The position numbers were made by a program, and so were the translations under genes. Positions 40,954 to 51,543 of a stretch of 64,000 nt of DNA are shown in pieces; the stretch's first letter is position 1, and the number at the start of each line of letters is the position of its first letter. Under the pieces are notes generated by a model. The model was not told where the DNA came from, searched no databases, and saw only the letters and a program-made list of their open reading frames with translations. Source of the stretch: Endotrypanum monterogeii (lineage: Eukaryota > Euglenozoa > Kinetoplastea > Trypanosomatida > Trypanosomatidae); assembly GCA_000333855.2 (NCBI GenBank), contig CM007319.1, positions 399,020 through 463,019 on the forward strand, given 5' to 3'.

Positions 40954-42380
40954 CATACCCACACAGAACAAAAAAAGGGAAAAGTGAGCCCAGGAGTGGT
41001 TGCAGATGAAGCGGAGGGAGACGATTGAAGGAAGCAGAGCGGGGGAACTAAAGGCAAAAAAGGTGAAGATGCAGTAGAGAGACGGCGAGTGTGTGGCATT
41101 AGCTGCCCCGCTGCTCTCTCCGCATTGGCAGGATGACTTTATGCAGTGACGTGTTTTATGTCCGATCATTGCTAGATCTCTTCTTTCTTTGCTTCCCTGT
41201 TCCGTGTATGTTTTCAGTTCCCGCGCTGCCCTCTGTTTGGTGTACCTTTCGCCCTGTATCATTGTAGTTCTATCTTCATTTCTCCCTGAGCTTTGACGAT
41301 TGAGTCCAGATAGTAGTGGAGAACTGCAGCACCACAGACAAGAGGGTCGTGCATGAGGGTAGGGTCCACTGAGACAACCGGAAAAAAAAGGGATAAAAGG
41401 AGGGCGGTGCCGATAAAGCGTGCGAGGAAGGGGGAGGGCGAAAGATGAAACGAAAGGCAGGGGGGGGGTGAGTCCAGGAGGCGAAAAAAGCATTCGGCAA
41501 GCTACTCACTCGTGTTTATATCTAGATGTATGTGTCTTCGAGGCGTTAATGCACGTGTTTTAGGACAACATGTGCGCCAAGTGTTTTTGCTTCTCGCCAA
41601 CTTTTCCTGCTTGTCTCCCCTTTCAGCCGTCTGGTCTCTTTTTTTTTTGTGTTTTTCCTTCTGCAGTTTTCGTTTTTTCCTTTTTTACGCTCCTCTCTTT
41701 CCCCCTCTATCTCTCTCTTTCAAGCTTTTCTTTCATTTTTATTTTTATTTTTGCGATGTTTTTGTGCGCGCGTGTGTATTTGTGTGTTGGCGAGACTCAT
41801 TTTCATGGGCGAAAACAATCTTGTCTCATGAAGCCGAATTTCCGTTTTCCATTTTTTTTTCCTACTGTTTGTCTCCTCATACGCTCCTCCTTTCCTTTCC
41901 CTCCCCCATTGATGTTTCAGCGCTCTTACGTTGTGTATTTTCTCCTCCGTCGGTTCTGCATCGTCGCGTTTCTCCTGTTTTGGATGTATATGTTCACCCT
42001 CCGTTCTCCCCATTCCATCCGCCTCGTCCTTACTCGTTATTAGACACTTGCTTCTACAACTCTACACCAAAAAAAAATCACACGGCTCAAATTTGAAGCC
42101 TTTTCTCAAGTGCCAACCGAGGCACAAGGCGGTGAAATGAAGAGGTCGGGTGAAGGAGGAGCAAGACAGATGTGCGTTTCGGCGGGGGAAAGGACTGCAA
42201 GGATAAGTGTAAAAGAGAAAGGCGAGAAAGACTGTCCAACGAAAGGGTGAAGGCAATAATCAAAAGAGAAAAGCAAAGTGGCTACCGTTTTCTCCCCCTT
42301 TTCTCCTCCTTTTCTATTCAATTGTATTGCACTCTTTCGGGGTAGGTCTACTTCCCCCCCTCCATCCTTTTGTCCTCGTA

Positions 42381-42385
42381 CACAT

Positions 42386-42426
<41 letters not shown>
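42381..42426. repeat. CA/TA microsatellite
   Basis: CA run followed by a TA run of about 14 units, between E2 and histone H4. Confidence 0.9.
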
Positions 42427-42431
<5 letters not shown>

Positions 42432-43582
42432 CGGCTGGTCAATTACCGTCGATCATCGGAAAAAAAAAAACATCGATGATTTGTGTATTTTATAAAATTT
42501 CTATTTTTGTTCGGTGTGTGCGTGTTAGGTTAGGTCTCTCTGTCTGATGCACCGTCAGTGATTCTGCAGGTCTTTGTGCTCAACTTTTCCCCAACTGTAG
42601 CTTTGTATGTATGTTGCGCGCACCTGGATTTGTGTCGACCGCGCAGACACACAGAGAGGAGAAAAAGCCACGATAGGGTGGTGGAGGAAAAAAGCGATAA
42701 TCTCCCTCCCCCCCCCCCCCCCCAAAAAAAAAAAAAAAGACGAGAAATCGCTGTGGATCTAGCAAGCAAGGGGGAGAGGGGGGGGGGAGGGAGGGCGGGA
42801 GAAGAGGAAGGGAGGAAGCAGGGTCAAGCAAGATCGGGCCCCAAAACACATGGTAAATATGGTATCCCTTAAGATACTGGGTTTTCTCCTTCCTCCTCAA
42901 ACAATCCCTTCGGGCGAATATTCAGTGCTAAAAGACAAAAAAGAAAAAAAAACACTTGTCAATCTAAGGGTGGGAAATGGGGGAAAAAACAAAGGCTGTC
43001 CAAGGCTGCTCCCACACCAGGGAGTCGCAAGAAAGGGAAAAAAAGGGAATGTGCTGCGTAAGAGAGGAAAAATATTCTAATTAATGCATGTGAATGATTG
43101 CTTTTTTTTTCGGTTTTACCCACTCTTTTTAGAATTTGTCTTGCGCAGGCATTTGCGAGGCGGTGACATTGGCAGCGAAGCAACAGCACGGACGAAGATG
43201 ACGCGCGCGCTTTCTTTTCACTTTCTGTTTCTTCGCGATAATGATGCGGAGGAGCTTCTCAGAAAAGAAAAAAAACTGAAACACAATAACGGTTGCACTT
43301 CATAGATGGATGTACACTCATGAAGGGTCTCATGAGGCCAAGTCATTGGCGTGAAGCCATCGGAAGATTCTGATGGCGGTCGTGGTGTATCATTGGTTTT
43401 TCTTTTTCTTCAAGCGCGGCGCACTAGTTCACAGGGCGTCGAGTGCATACTGGAGAGGGTTCGCTTTCGCGTCGAACAGTAGCTTCTTATGTGACTGTGT
43501 CAAGCTGCTTCAGGACTTGGCCACGAGGGTTGCGACACACACTGGCTGATCACTATCTTCTCGTGCATGATGTAACTTTTCT

Positions 43583-43675
43583 GATTCCCTTCTTTTTTTT
43601 TCCTTCTCCTCTCGATTTTATTCTGTGGGGCAACATATATGTATTTGTCCCTAACCCTGCGTTGCCGCCTCAAAG
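43583..43675 (+). promoter_or_regulatory. Pyrimidine tract and possible trans-splice acceptor of histone H4
   Basis: A T-rich and CT-rich tract at 43583-43619 is followed by an AG-free stretch; the first AG is at 43674-43675, about 100 nt before the ATG. The site is inferred from the usual kinetoplastid arrangement. Confidence 0.45.
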
Positions 43676-43773
43676 ATCCTCAACGATCTCTCGCTTTTCG
43701 ACAAGCCCCTCGCGCTTTTGTAGAATTATCAGCAGGTTTCGATCATTAAACTCTTCTTCCAAGCTAATCAACA

Positions 43774-44076
43774 ATGGCCAAGGGTAAGCGCTCCGCCGAT
43801 GCCAAGGGCAGCCAGAAGCGCCAGAAGAAGGTGCTGCGCGACAATATCCGCGGCATCACCCACGGCTGCATCCGCCGCATGGCGCGCCGCGGTGGCGTGA
43901 AACGCATTTCGAGCGAGATCTACGAGGAGGTGCGCCGTCTGCTGAAGGCCTACGTGGAGGACATTGTGCGCTCCAGCACGGCGTACACCGAGTACGCGCG
44001 CAAGAAGACGGTGACGGCGTCTGACGTCGTGAACGCGCTGCGCAAGCGTGGCCACATTTTGTACGGTTACGCGTAA
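43774..44076 (+). CDS. H4: Histone H4
   Basis: 100 residues, the kinetoplastid length (canonical H4 is 102-103). The histone fold ([48 protein letters not shown]) and the C-terminal [17 protein letters not shown] are clear; the N-terminus ([15 protein letters not shown]) differs from the animal SGRGKGGKG tail, as in trypanosomatids, with Lys residues available for modification. Only one copy is seen here. The gene ends without a poly-A-dependent structure that I can recognise; trypanosomatid histone mRNAs are polyadenylated. Confidence 0.98.
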   Translation: MAKGKRSADAKGSQKRQKKVLRDNIRGITHGCIRRMARRGGVKRISSEIYEEVRRLLKAYVEDIVRSSTAYTEYARKKTVTASDVVNALRKRGHILYGYA

Positions 44077-45212
44077 CGGAAATCAACTCAGTGGTAACTA
44101 CCCTTCCTCTCCCCCGTGTGGATTTCCCTTTTTTTCCTCCACCTTCTCGTTCTTCCATTATTGTGTAGCCTTCTCTTGAGTTGTTGAGCTCAAACTGAGC
44201 GACTCCAGGTCTCTGTGAGGTTAGAGAACAACTTTGTGAGGCATTATTGACGTGCTGAAGCGAATATAGAAGAGGAATGGGAGGGGGTGGTATGGTGTTC
44301 TACGCGAATCGATCCTGGACGTGATTCTCGGAATATGCATCATTGTGTTTTCATAGATAGATATTTTGAAATATATTTATTGCCATTTTTTTTTTGTTTC
44401 TCCCTCTCCTTTTTTTTCTCGTCTGTCCTCCTGTCGACTACTTTTCTCGATCGTTGCAGGATGGCGAGTCAGTGCCATTTTTCGGCACCTTTTTCCCATC
44501 TCTCTACTTGGGGCCATCATCTACGCACGGGTTAGGCATCGGGGGCAGGGGGGGGGGGCGAGAGGCAAATAAAGAAAACACTCAAGCGCACCTCCTTGCA
44601 GGTATTCATCGTTGCCTGGCCTCTTCCCCCTGTTCACGAGAGGTGCGCACGTCGAACAAAAAAGAAGCTGAGCACCAAAAGAGAGAGAGGAGGGAGATTC
44701 TCATGGGTAATGTGGAGTGGCTCCCGATGTTGTTGGGGCAAGACTGAGCGCCACACCGTCGTCGATGACGCCCCCCCCTTTTTTTCCCCCTTTTTTTTTG
44801 GGCCTGAAATGTTTGTCGTTGCCAAATGTCACCAACTCGACTTCTCCTCTGCTTGGTGACATTTCTGTGGCCTCGACCGTCACCACGCGAAAAGAAGTGC
44901 AGGGCTCACCGCGCTTTATGGTCATCGTGTGCTTGCTTGCCTTCCCCCGCCTTTCTGCGCTTCTGCATTCAGTGGAGATACGCCCTCATCGCACCTCTTT
45001 TGTTTCCAAACGTTCCGGTCTTCTTTTTTTCTTTTTCTTATTCATCTCCGTTAATCTCTTTCTCGAGCTGTCGTCGTGAACAGAAGCGCCTACACTCTTC
45101 GGGCGGTATTGCTTTCATACCTATTTTTGTCCATGTACAGAGACAAGTGTAGGTGAACTGTCGGGTTCCATCTCAAAACATTGTCTCTCACACGCATACG
45201 CATCCACAACAT
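44077..45212. other. Intergenic region
   Basis: No gene. T- and G-rich homopolymers (44400-44415, 44550-44560, 44776-44800) and CT tracts upstream of the large ORF. Confidence 0.6.
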
Positions 45213-48200
45213 ATGACTACTACCGCCACTAACGCAGGCGCTTTCGAAGAAACGCCGCCTCTACGTTCGCTGCAGCTGGACATCGTCACAACTGCCCTCG
45301 CGCTTGACCGAAAAGTTGTCCAGGGGCTGTTCATGGCGCTGCGCACGGCAATTCCACAAGATGTCCAGAAAAGTCTCCTCGTCAGTTGCACAGAAGAGTT
45401 GCAGTATCTCATTGCACGGCATCCCCGGTTAGGCGCTTTCCACCATCGCCGACGCGAGTCACTGAGGCACCCTGCACTTGCTATGGCAACGAGGAAGTAC
45501 TACCGTGAATGCCGCCGCCGACGACTGGAGATGGCGCTACAGCAGATAGCAAGTGTTGAGCAGCATCCATCTCAATCTACAAGCTCACTATCTGGTCATA
45601 TCCCTATCGCATCCCGTCTCGTGCAACGAGATGCGATGGTGGTGGACCGTCTATATTCGGCCTATACCCAACAGCGCGGCGGCAGCTATAATGACCAGGA
45701 CTCGCAGGCAGACCACCCCACTCCCGATACCGGCGGTAGCAGCGGCGACTTTGGTGTGATACCGACCAGCCCGGGGTTTAGCACAGTCAATGGCGAGGCA
45801 GAGAACGATACAAGCTTCACCAGAATGGTAGCGTCTCTCAGTGGTTACGCCGTGGACTACAGCACCGTGACGGTAGGCGGCTCGAACGGCATCCTGCAGC
45901 GACGCACTCCGCCTCTCAAGAGCCCTCGCAGTATCTCTGTAGAGGGCCTCTCGTGCTTCTCGGACGCTCTCAGTGGCTGCTCCCTCTCTCGTATCAGCGT
46001 TTCCATCACTGGAGCGGATGGCGCCGAGAACAGCAACGGCTCACGCGTTAAAGGCGGGAATATAAATTCCTCTTCGGCCTCCGCGCCGGGCGGGCAAGGT
46101 TTTTTTGCGCGGCGGATTGCTCATAACCACAACGGTGCCGTCTCTCACGACGGTGGCAGCGGTGGCGATTTCGATGGCAAAACGCTACCCGGCTGGACAG
46201 TGGAGATGACCAGGCTGCTACAGCGACGTATGGAAGAGGAGCAAGAGGCTGGTACCGGCAACGACCCTTTTCTTTTCATTTCTCCACGACCGATCGAGCA
46301 CTTGCTGTGCTGCTACGGTAGTGTCTCGCGCGATCCAGCTACTCTGGTGCGAGCTGCGGCATCCGTGGGGCTGGACTATGAAAAGGTCAATATGAAAGAA
46401 ATGGATCAGTTTTCCGATGCGATCGTAGATGAAGAGATGCGGTGGGATCAACTAGCGGGGTTTTACCGTCAGCTGCTGCGAGCCGCGTGTGGGCCGTGCC
46501 GGGCCGCGGCGTCAGTCGTCGCGAACGATCGCCTCGTGAATGACGTTATTCGTCGTTTCTGGGACCGACTGACGGTGTCGTCGGAGGCTCAGAACGCCCA
46601 TAAGACACGGGAGGCGTACAAGTCACGCGCAGCGGCGGAAGCTGAAATGGAGGCAGCGGACGTTGCGCAGAGTCGCCAAAGTAGCGGAGAGGTGGACGAG
46701 GACGACCTGAATGAAATTGTAGATAGCAGCAAAGATGAAGATGGTGCTGAGGTCAAAAATACTGAGGATGGTAGCGGCTCTGGTCACAAAAAAGCTGTTT
46801 CTGGCTCTCGTAGCTCTAAGCAGAAGAACCAGCGGAGGCGTTCTCGTACCTCAAAAGCGCCCCCCAAAGCCAAGAAAAAGCAAGCGCGCGGCGCTGATTC
46901 TTCGGATGTGGCGGCTGGCGGAGGGGGCACGTTTGAGGAGTGTTCCAATGTTGCGTACTACATGACTCCACTCCAATACGTCTATCTTCATACCCGCGTG
47001 GCGCACGTGCTTTTGCCCGACTGCGAGGCAGTCGAAGTCGAGCTGTTGCCCTATATTCAGGAGGACCTCCTCGTGGATGCGGCGTACGATGAGAGGGACT
47101 CAGAACAGACATTTTACTTTGGTGAGGCCCCACGTCTTGTGGGGGACAAACAACGACCGTCTCGCAGCTCTATCACGTCCACCAATGTAGGCTCTTCATC
47201 GAAGACATCACACCCTGATAAAAGACGGGGATCAGGCAGTAACGACGTCGTGTGGGATGACTCCATGGGCGCTGGTGACGGTGTTGCAGGGAAGGTCGCT
47301 GTAGCCTTGCAGCGTCGATTTCTGGAGGTGCGCAGAAACGGCTACACTCCCGCTGGGGCGAGCGGGGGCAGCACAAAACATCGAAGTGGTATGAGTGATG
47401 TAGGGCTGGGGGATGACAGAGCGAGTATTGGCCCCACGTCGTCAATAGCGGTATCCGTGGGGGATAAATCTTCGATTTTGGGCGACAGTGCCACTATTAA
47501 AGGAATGTTCAATAGCTACACGGACTCTTTGGTTCTTACGAGTTTCACGGTAGAGCAACTACCCTGGCTCACGTATCCGCAATTCTGGTGCTCCATGATG
47601 GAGTTGGCGGACAACTGGACATGCTTCGCTGGGAACCCAGTGGAGACAGCGGTTTTCCTGTGGGAGCTCTACACCGAGGTCTTTGGCCACAGTTGGAGCG
47701 AGGAGGACAAGTCTCTAGCGACTGCGATTGAGAAGAGGGTGGCCAAGTCTACCTTGAGCGAAGCTGAAAAGGCCGAGTTGGCACAGGCAGAGCAGGACGC
47801 GATTTTGTCTTTTGAGGCTCTCCTAGTCGAGATAAAGGTGCGAGGGCCTGATATGCCATCGGAGCGCAGCTCCGTCAGTGGTACCAGCAACATCCTAACC
47901 TCCCAGGAAGAGGGTGCTCCCCGGCGACACAAGTCCAAGACGAACCGCGACCTGGGCATCGCCTCTAAGTTGGCGTCGCCCACAGAAACGGACGACGATG
48001 AGTCGCTCTTGCTGGCCCAGGAATCTTCAGAGCTGTCCTTATCGGAGTGGAAACGCCTCGTGGAGGCGAAGAAGAAAGGTTTGGATAAGTGGGTCTATGC
48101 CGAACGCTTTGGGGATGACGGGGAGGTGTGCCGCTATCGTCGCAAGGCGCACCAAATTGGCCGCAAGTCAGTCGCTAAAAGCTCTTCCCCGCAGGAGGGG

Positions 48201-50255
48201 TACTTTGACACTTACATTATCGAGGAAGAGCTGGACGAGAACGGGGCTGTTGTGAAGCGGCAGATGGTACACTGCAATATTGTGTTACCGTCGGAGAGCT
48301 CCGAGTCTGAGAATGACAGTTTCTTATACGTGGATGACGAAAAGGCGCCGGAGTTTCGTCGTCGGAAGTACTTCGAAGACAAGCCGAAGAAGTTTCGGCG
48401 CCTGGAGTTAAGGCACCGCGTGACTCCCCGGTACGGCAGGAGTGACTCCCCCTCATCCAGCCTTACTTCATGGTCTTCCATTGATGACGGCCGTGGGTAT
48501 GGCGACGACAGCCACAGCGACATGGACATGGGCAGCGACATGGACAGCGACGGCGGCAGAGGCGGTCTTCGCCGTCACTATGGCGGCCGCCGTCGCCGTC
48601 GCTGTCGTCGTGAAAAGGGTCCACGAGGCTCTCGTCTAGTCTACTCGAAGGAGGACGAAAGCTACCAGCGATGGAAGACCAAGATGGAGGATCTCTGGGA
48701 GTCATCACTCGGCGACAACGCAGTCGAAGAAAGTGATCTTGTATCGCATGAGCACACATCAAACGAGTTACCACTCTCTGAGGAGGAGCAGAAACATTTG
48801 CAGGAGCGCAAAGAGTGGCTGTGCTCTCTTCTGAAGGAAAAAAACATAATACTGCCATCACAGATGTCCGACGACCCAACCCAGGAAAGGGTGCTGTACA
48901 ACCTACTGCAGCTCGCAGAGAGGAGCGAGGAGACTGGTGAAGATCTTTTTCACCTTATGAGTAATGAAAGCGGTGATGGGGGTAGTCTGTCGGCTCTCGC
49001 AAAGTTGCTGGCACAGCTGAAGACGCTCAGTCTAGACGAGCTCGCCGACACTGCCCTCATGCGTCGTCTATTAGGGGAAGGCGAGGGTGGGGGTGCAGGG
49101 AGTCAGCAGCTCTCACAGGAGCAGATGCAAGGCCTGCTGGCCGCACTTCTTGAGAGGCAAAAGAAAGATGCTGATCGTGAAAAAGGGAGCGGTGCCGACC
49201 CAGAGAGCATGCGGGATCGTCGGCTGCGACTGATGCGCATGCTCGAGGAGCGCAGAGCACTTCAGTCAGCCAAAAGGGACTCCACGGAGGTTCAGGAGAC
49301 TGAGGAGACATTCGGCCTGACTGAGGTGTTGCCAGCTCTTTTCCCTCCGTTGTCACCCAAGAGACCAAAAGATTATGTAGATTCCCCCGAGCTCCCCAGG
49401 TATATCGCTTCGCGTCCACAGAGTGGGTTGCCACAAAGATCTGCTTCTGCAAGCGCTTCGTTGACTGGCTTCTCCTGCCATTCGCTGCAGGTACCAGCGC
49501 GGAAGCAGGGCACTCCAGCAGCTTCCAGTACTACGAGCACTGTGCAGCTGACCACGGACTCTATTCTGTGGAAGATCTCGCCATCCTCGCTGGAGGAGCG
49601 CAGAGAACTTGAGAGGCTTTTCAGAGAACTAGAGGCGTACTGGGCAGACCGATTGTCGCATTCCGGTCGCTTTCGCGTGGACATCGTTGACTACACTCCC
49701 GAGCAGCTGGAGGAGTTCTTTGCTCATCTCCACCTTGCTCCTCGGCAACGTGCCCTACTGCGAGGCCGAGCCCCGCTCGCATCGGGATCATCGCTGGTAG
49801 GTGGAACGATGCATCAGGACGGCTCGCACGTGGCCCTCGACGGCATCGGGGCTCTGACGGCGCGACAGCAACATCTCTATGTCGCCTCTCGTAAGTTCGG
49901 TCCCTCCTCAGTGACGTCGCCACCGCCTCTCTCACCGGCGCCAGTGAAGCTCTTCACACTCACCACGAAGGACTCCCTCGACGAAGCCTTGTCCAGCAGC
50001 TATCAAAGCTACTTGCAGGACAAAGCCTTCGCCGAGGCGCTACACGGAAACATCAGACTGGAGATGTCGAAACCCATCAGCAAACCAGTGCCGACGCGAT
50101 CTCCGAAGACAACGCCACTCCCTTTTCTGAGACTGCGGGAGTCACTGAGCAAAGCGGTAAAAAATCGATTAGGTAGCACCTCGGGTGATTCTGCGTCGCC
50201 ACCGCCTTTGCCTCCATCCAAGCCAGCGACATCTCCTTCGTTGCCAAAGCTCTAG
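45213..50255 (+). CDS. Very large hypothetical protein (1680 residues)
   Basis: Start chosen at ATG 45213; the in-frame codon at 45153 is GTG. There is no family I recognise. Residues 1-130 look globular and helical (LQLDIVTTALALDRKVVQGLFMAL). Ser/Gly-rich and acidic disorder dominates ~140-370 and 490-640, broken by two globular patches (about 390-470, and 750-920 with the WCSMMELADNWTCFAGNPVETAVFLWELY segment). A segment rich in acidic and tyrosine residues (KWVYAERFGDDGEVCRYRRK) at ~970-1080 is followed by an acidic-basic region (RRRRRCRREK) at ~1110-1140, then helical stretches and a Pro/Ser-rich tail. No signal peptide or membrane segment. Probably a structural or scaffolding protein specific to trypanosomatids; the reading frame is intact for 5 kb. 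Confidence 0.8.
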   Translation: MTTTATNAGAFEETPPLRSLQLDIVTTALALDRKVVQGLFMALRTAIPQDVQKSLLVSCTEELQYLIARHPRLGAFHHRRRESLRHPALAMATRKYYRECRRRRLEMALQQIASVEQHPSQSTSSLSGHIPIASRLVQRDAMVVDRLYSAYTQQRGGSYNDQDSQADHPTPDTGGSSGDFGVIPTSPGFSTVNGEAENDTSFTRMVASLSGYAVDYSTVTVGGSNGILQRRTPPLKSPRSISVEGLSCFSDALSGCSLSRISVSITGADGAENSNGSRVKGGNINSSSASAPGGQGFFARRIAHNHNGAVSHDGGSGGDFDGKTLPGWTVEMTRLLQRRMEEEQEAGTGNDPFLFISPRPIEHLLCCYGSVSRDPATLVRAAASVGLDYEKVNMKEMDQFSDAIVDEEMRWDQLAGFYRQLLRAACGPCRAAASVVANDRLVNDVIRRFWDRLTVSSEAQNAHKTREAYKSRAAAEAEMEAADVAQSRQSSGEVDEDDLNEIVDSSKDEDGAEVKNTEDGSGSGHKKAVSGSRSSKQKNQRRRSRTSKAPPKAKKKQARGADSSDVAAGGGGTFEECSNVAYYMTPLQYVYLHTRVAHVLLPDCEAVEVELLPYIQEDLLVDAAYDERDSEQTFYFGEAPRLVGDKQRPSRSSITSTNVGSSSKTSHPDKRRGSGSNDVVWDDSMGAGDGVAGKVAVALQRRFLEVRRNGYTPAGASGGSTKHRSGMSDVGLGDDRASIGPTSSIAVSVGDKSSILGDSATIKGMFNSYTDSLVLTSFTVEQLPWLTYPQFWCSMMELADNWTCFAGNPVETAVFLWELYTEVFGHSWSEEDKSLATAIEKRVAKSTLSEAEKAELAQAEQDAILSFEALLVEIKVRGPDMPSERSSVSGTSNILTSQEEGAPRRHKSKTNRDLGIASKLASPTETDDDESLLLAQESSELSLSEWKRLVEAKKKGLDKWVYAERFGDDGEVCRYRRKAHQIGRKSVAKSSSPQEGYFDTYIIEEELDENGAVVKRQMVHCNIVLPSESSESENDSFLYVDDEKAPEFRRRKYFEDKPKKFRRLELRHRVTPRYGRSDSPSSSLTSWSSIDDGRGYGDDSHSDMDMGSDMDSDGGRGGLRRHYGGRRRRRCRREKGPRGSRLVYSKEDESYQRWKTKMEDLWESSLGDNAVEESDLVSHEHTSNELPLSEEEQKHLQERKEWLCSLLKEKNIILPSQMSDDPTQERVLYNLLQLAERSEETGEDLFHLMSNESGDGGSLSALAKLLAQLKTLSLDELADTALMRRLLGEGEGGGAGSQQLSQEQMQGLLAALLERQKKDADREKGSGADPESMRDRRLRLMRMLEERRALQSAKRDSTEVQETEETFGLTEVLPALFPPLSPKRPKDYVDSPELPRYIASRPQSGLPQRSASASASLTGFSCHSLQVPARKQGTPAASSTTSTVQLTTDSILWKISPSSLEERRELERLFRELEAYWADRLSHSGRFRVDIVDYTPEQLEEFFAHLHLAPRQRALLRGRAPLASGSSLVGGTMHQDGSHVALDGIGALTARQQHLYVASRKFGPSSVTSPPPLSPAPVKLFTLTTKDSLDEALSSSYQSYLQDKAFAEALHGNIRLEMSKPISKPVPTRSPKTTPLPFLRLRESLSKAVKNRLGSTSGDSASPPPLPPSKPATSPSLPKL

Positions 50256-51366
50256 AGGGGGTGGGGGATACTGGAGATTCAAAGCAGTTCACAAATGCAG
50301 ACATGAGCTGTTCTCACGTTACTGGAGGCGTTTGTGGACGTAACGCACCCTGAAACCTCGTTTCCCTCTCTTTTCATTTTCGTTGTGCTTTTGTTTTGTT
50401 TTCTGCCAGTGTGTGTGTGTGTGTGTGGGACTGATTGCCTCCTTTTCCTTCTTTTTTGTTTCTCGCTCTACCCTTTGCAATGTAATTCGTTACTTTTCGC
50501 GAAAATGATGCGGTGATCTTGGTTGTTCTTCGTTCCATTTTTAAAATTATTTCCATCACCAGCAGGTTTGGGGCAGGCGTAGGGAGAAGCCGGAAACATG
50601 ACCTGTCGCGTGGTCGCCCGCAGGCAAACCGAGTCATGTGCGTGGGTGTAGGACACACCACACACAGTCTCACACGCACGTACAGACAGGAACCAAAACT
50701 TGGACATTATGTATTATAACTACAGCCTTTGTCAACTCGGGCTAATTCTTCTGTTTCGTACATCAGTTTTCTTTCAAGTGGACGACAAAGTCGACTCTCA
50801 TCCTCTTTCGTTTTTGTCCGCTCTTCCGCTTGTACAGTAGGGCGTTCATGATGTTTACACTCACCTACCTCATTATTATTATTTTTATTTTATGTTGTAT
50901 GTGTATCCCTACTGGTACGAACAGTTTCACCTTGCCCACCTAAAGCGGATAAATGTCGAATGCTTTTTCTGCGTACCTGTGCTTGTGCATGTGTGTAGTG
51001 GCGATACGTGTGTGTTTGTGGGGGGGGGGGGCGCTTTCCACTGACATCATCTTCATCTGATTTCTTTTGCTTCCTGCTGCGCCAAGTTTTTTTTTCTCCA
51101 GAGAAATCAAAAACCAACTCATCCGTTGTCCTCTATTTCTCCTCTCTTTTTTCTCCAACTTCTCTCCTTTTTTTTTTTCAACTGCAACTCATGAACACGT
51201 GCAGTCATTCGACTTCATTCTTGATCTACTCGGTTTTGCCCCAACCGTTTTGTGTGCTTTCCACTGCAGGAAGAAACCTCTCTTCTCTCCTCCTCCCATC
51301 ATCACCACACACACTCTTGGCAGTGCCATCATATCGACTAGTTGCGGACAAACTCAGGCGAACATT

Positions 51367-51402
<36 letters not shown>

Positions 51403-51543
51403 AAAGGGTTATCGCTCCTATATTGTCTCTCGAGGGAACAAAATTGTATTTCATCCCTTTCGGCGAGTTTCTGTGACTTGCAACCGTCAAATACGCTCCT
51501 GGGGTGCATTCAGATAGAGCTGCTGGTGTGCAGGGAAGGAAAC
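50256..51543. other. Intergenic region and 5' UTR of the PDI-like gene
   Basis: About 1.3 kb without a gene. It holds TG (50409-50427) and CA (51368-51397) tracts and T runs at 51168-51178. An ORF extends in frame from 51067 to the PDI-like start but passes through the CA repeat and is UTR. Confidence 0.65.
51368..51397. repeat. CA microsatellite
   Basis: About 14 CA units in the leader of the PDI-like gene. Confidence 0.9.

Larger units (their letters stand above)
40954..43773. other. Long intergenic region between E2 and histone H4
   Basis: About 2.8 kb without a gene: CT-rich sequence (41630-41900), a CA/TA tract (about 42381-42426), adjacent C16/A14-type homopolymers near 42709-42738, and A/G-rich sequence at 42750-43080. 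Frames through it read Phe/Ser/Leu-rich or Lys/Gly-rich low complexity. Confidence 0.65.

Noticed and set aside
45153..45212. Extra 20 residues at the start of the 1680-residue protein
   Set aside because: The extension begins with GTG and passes through a CA-rich leader; ATG 45213 is preferred.
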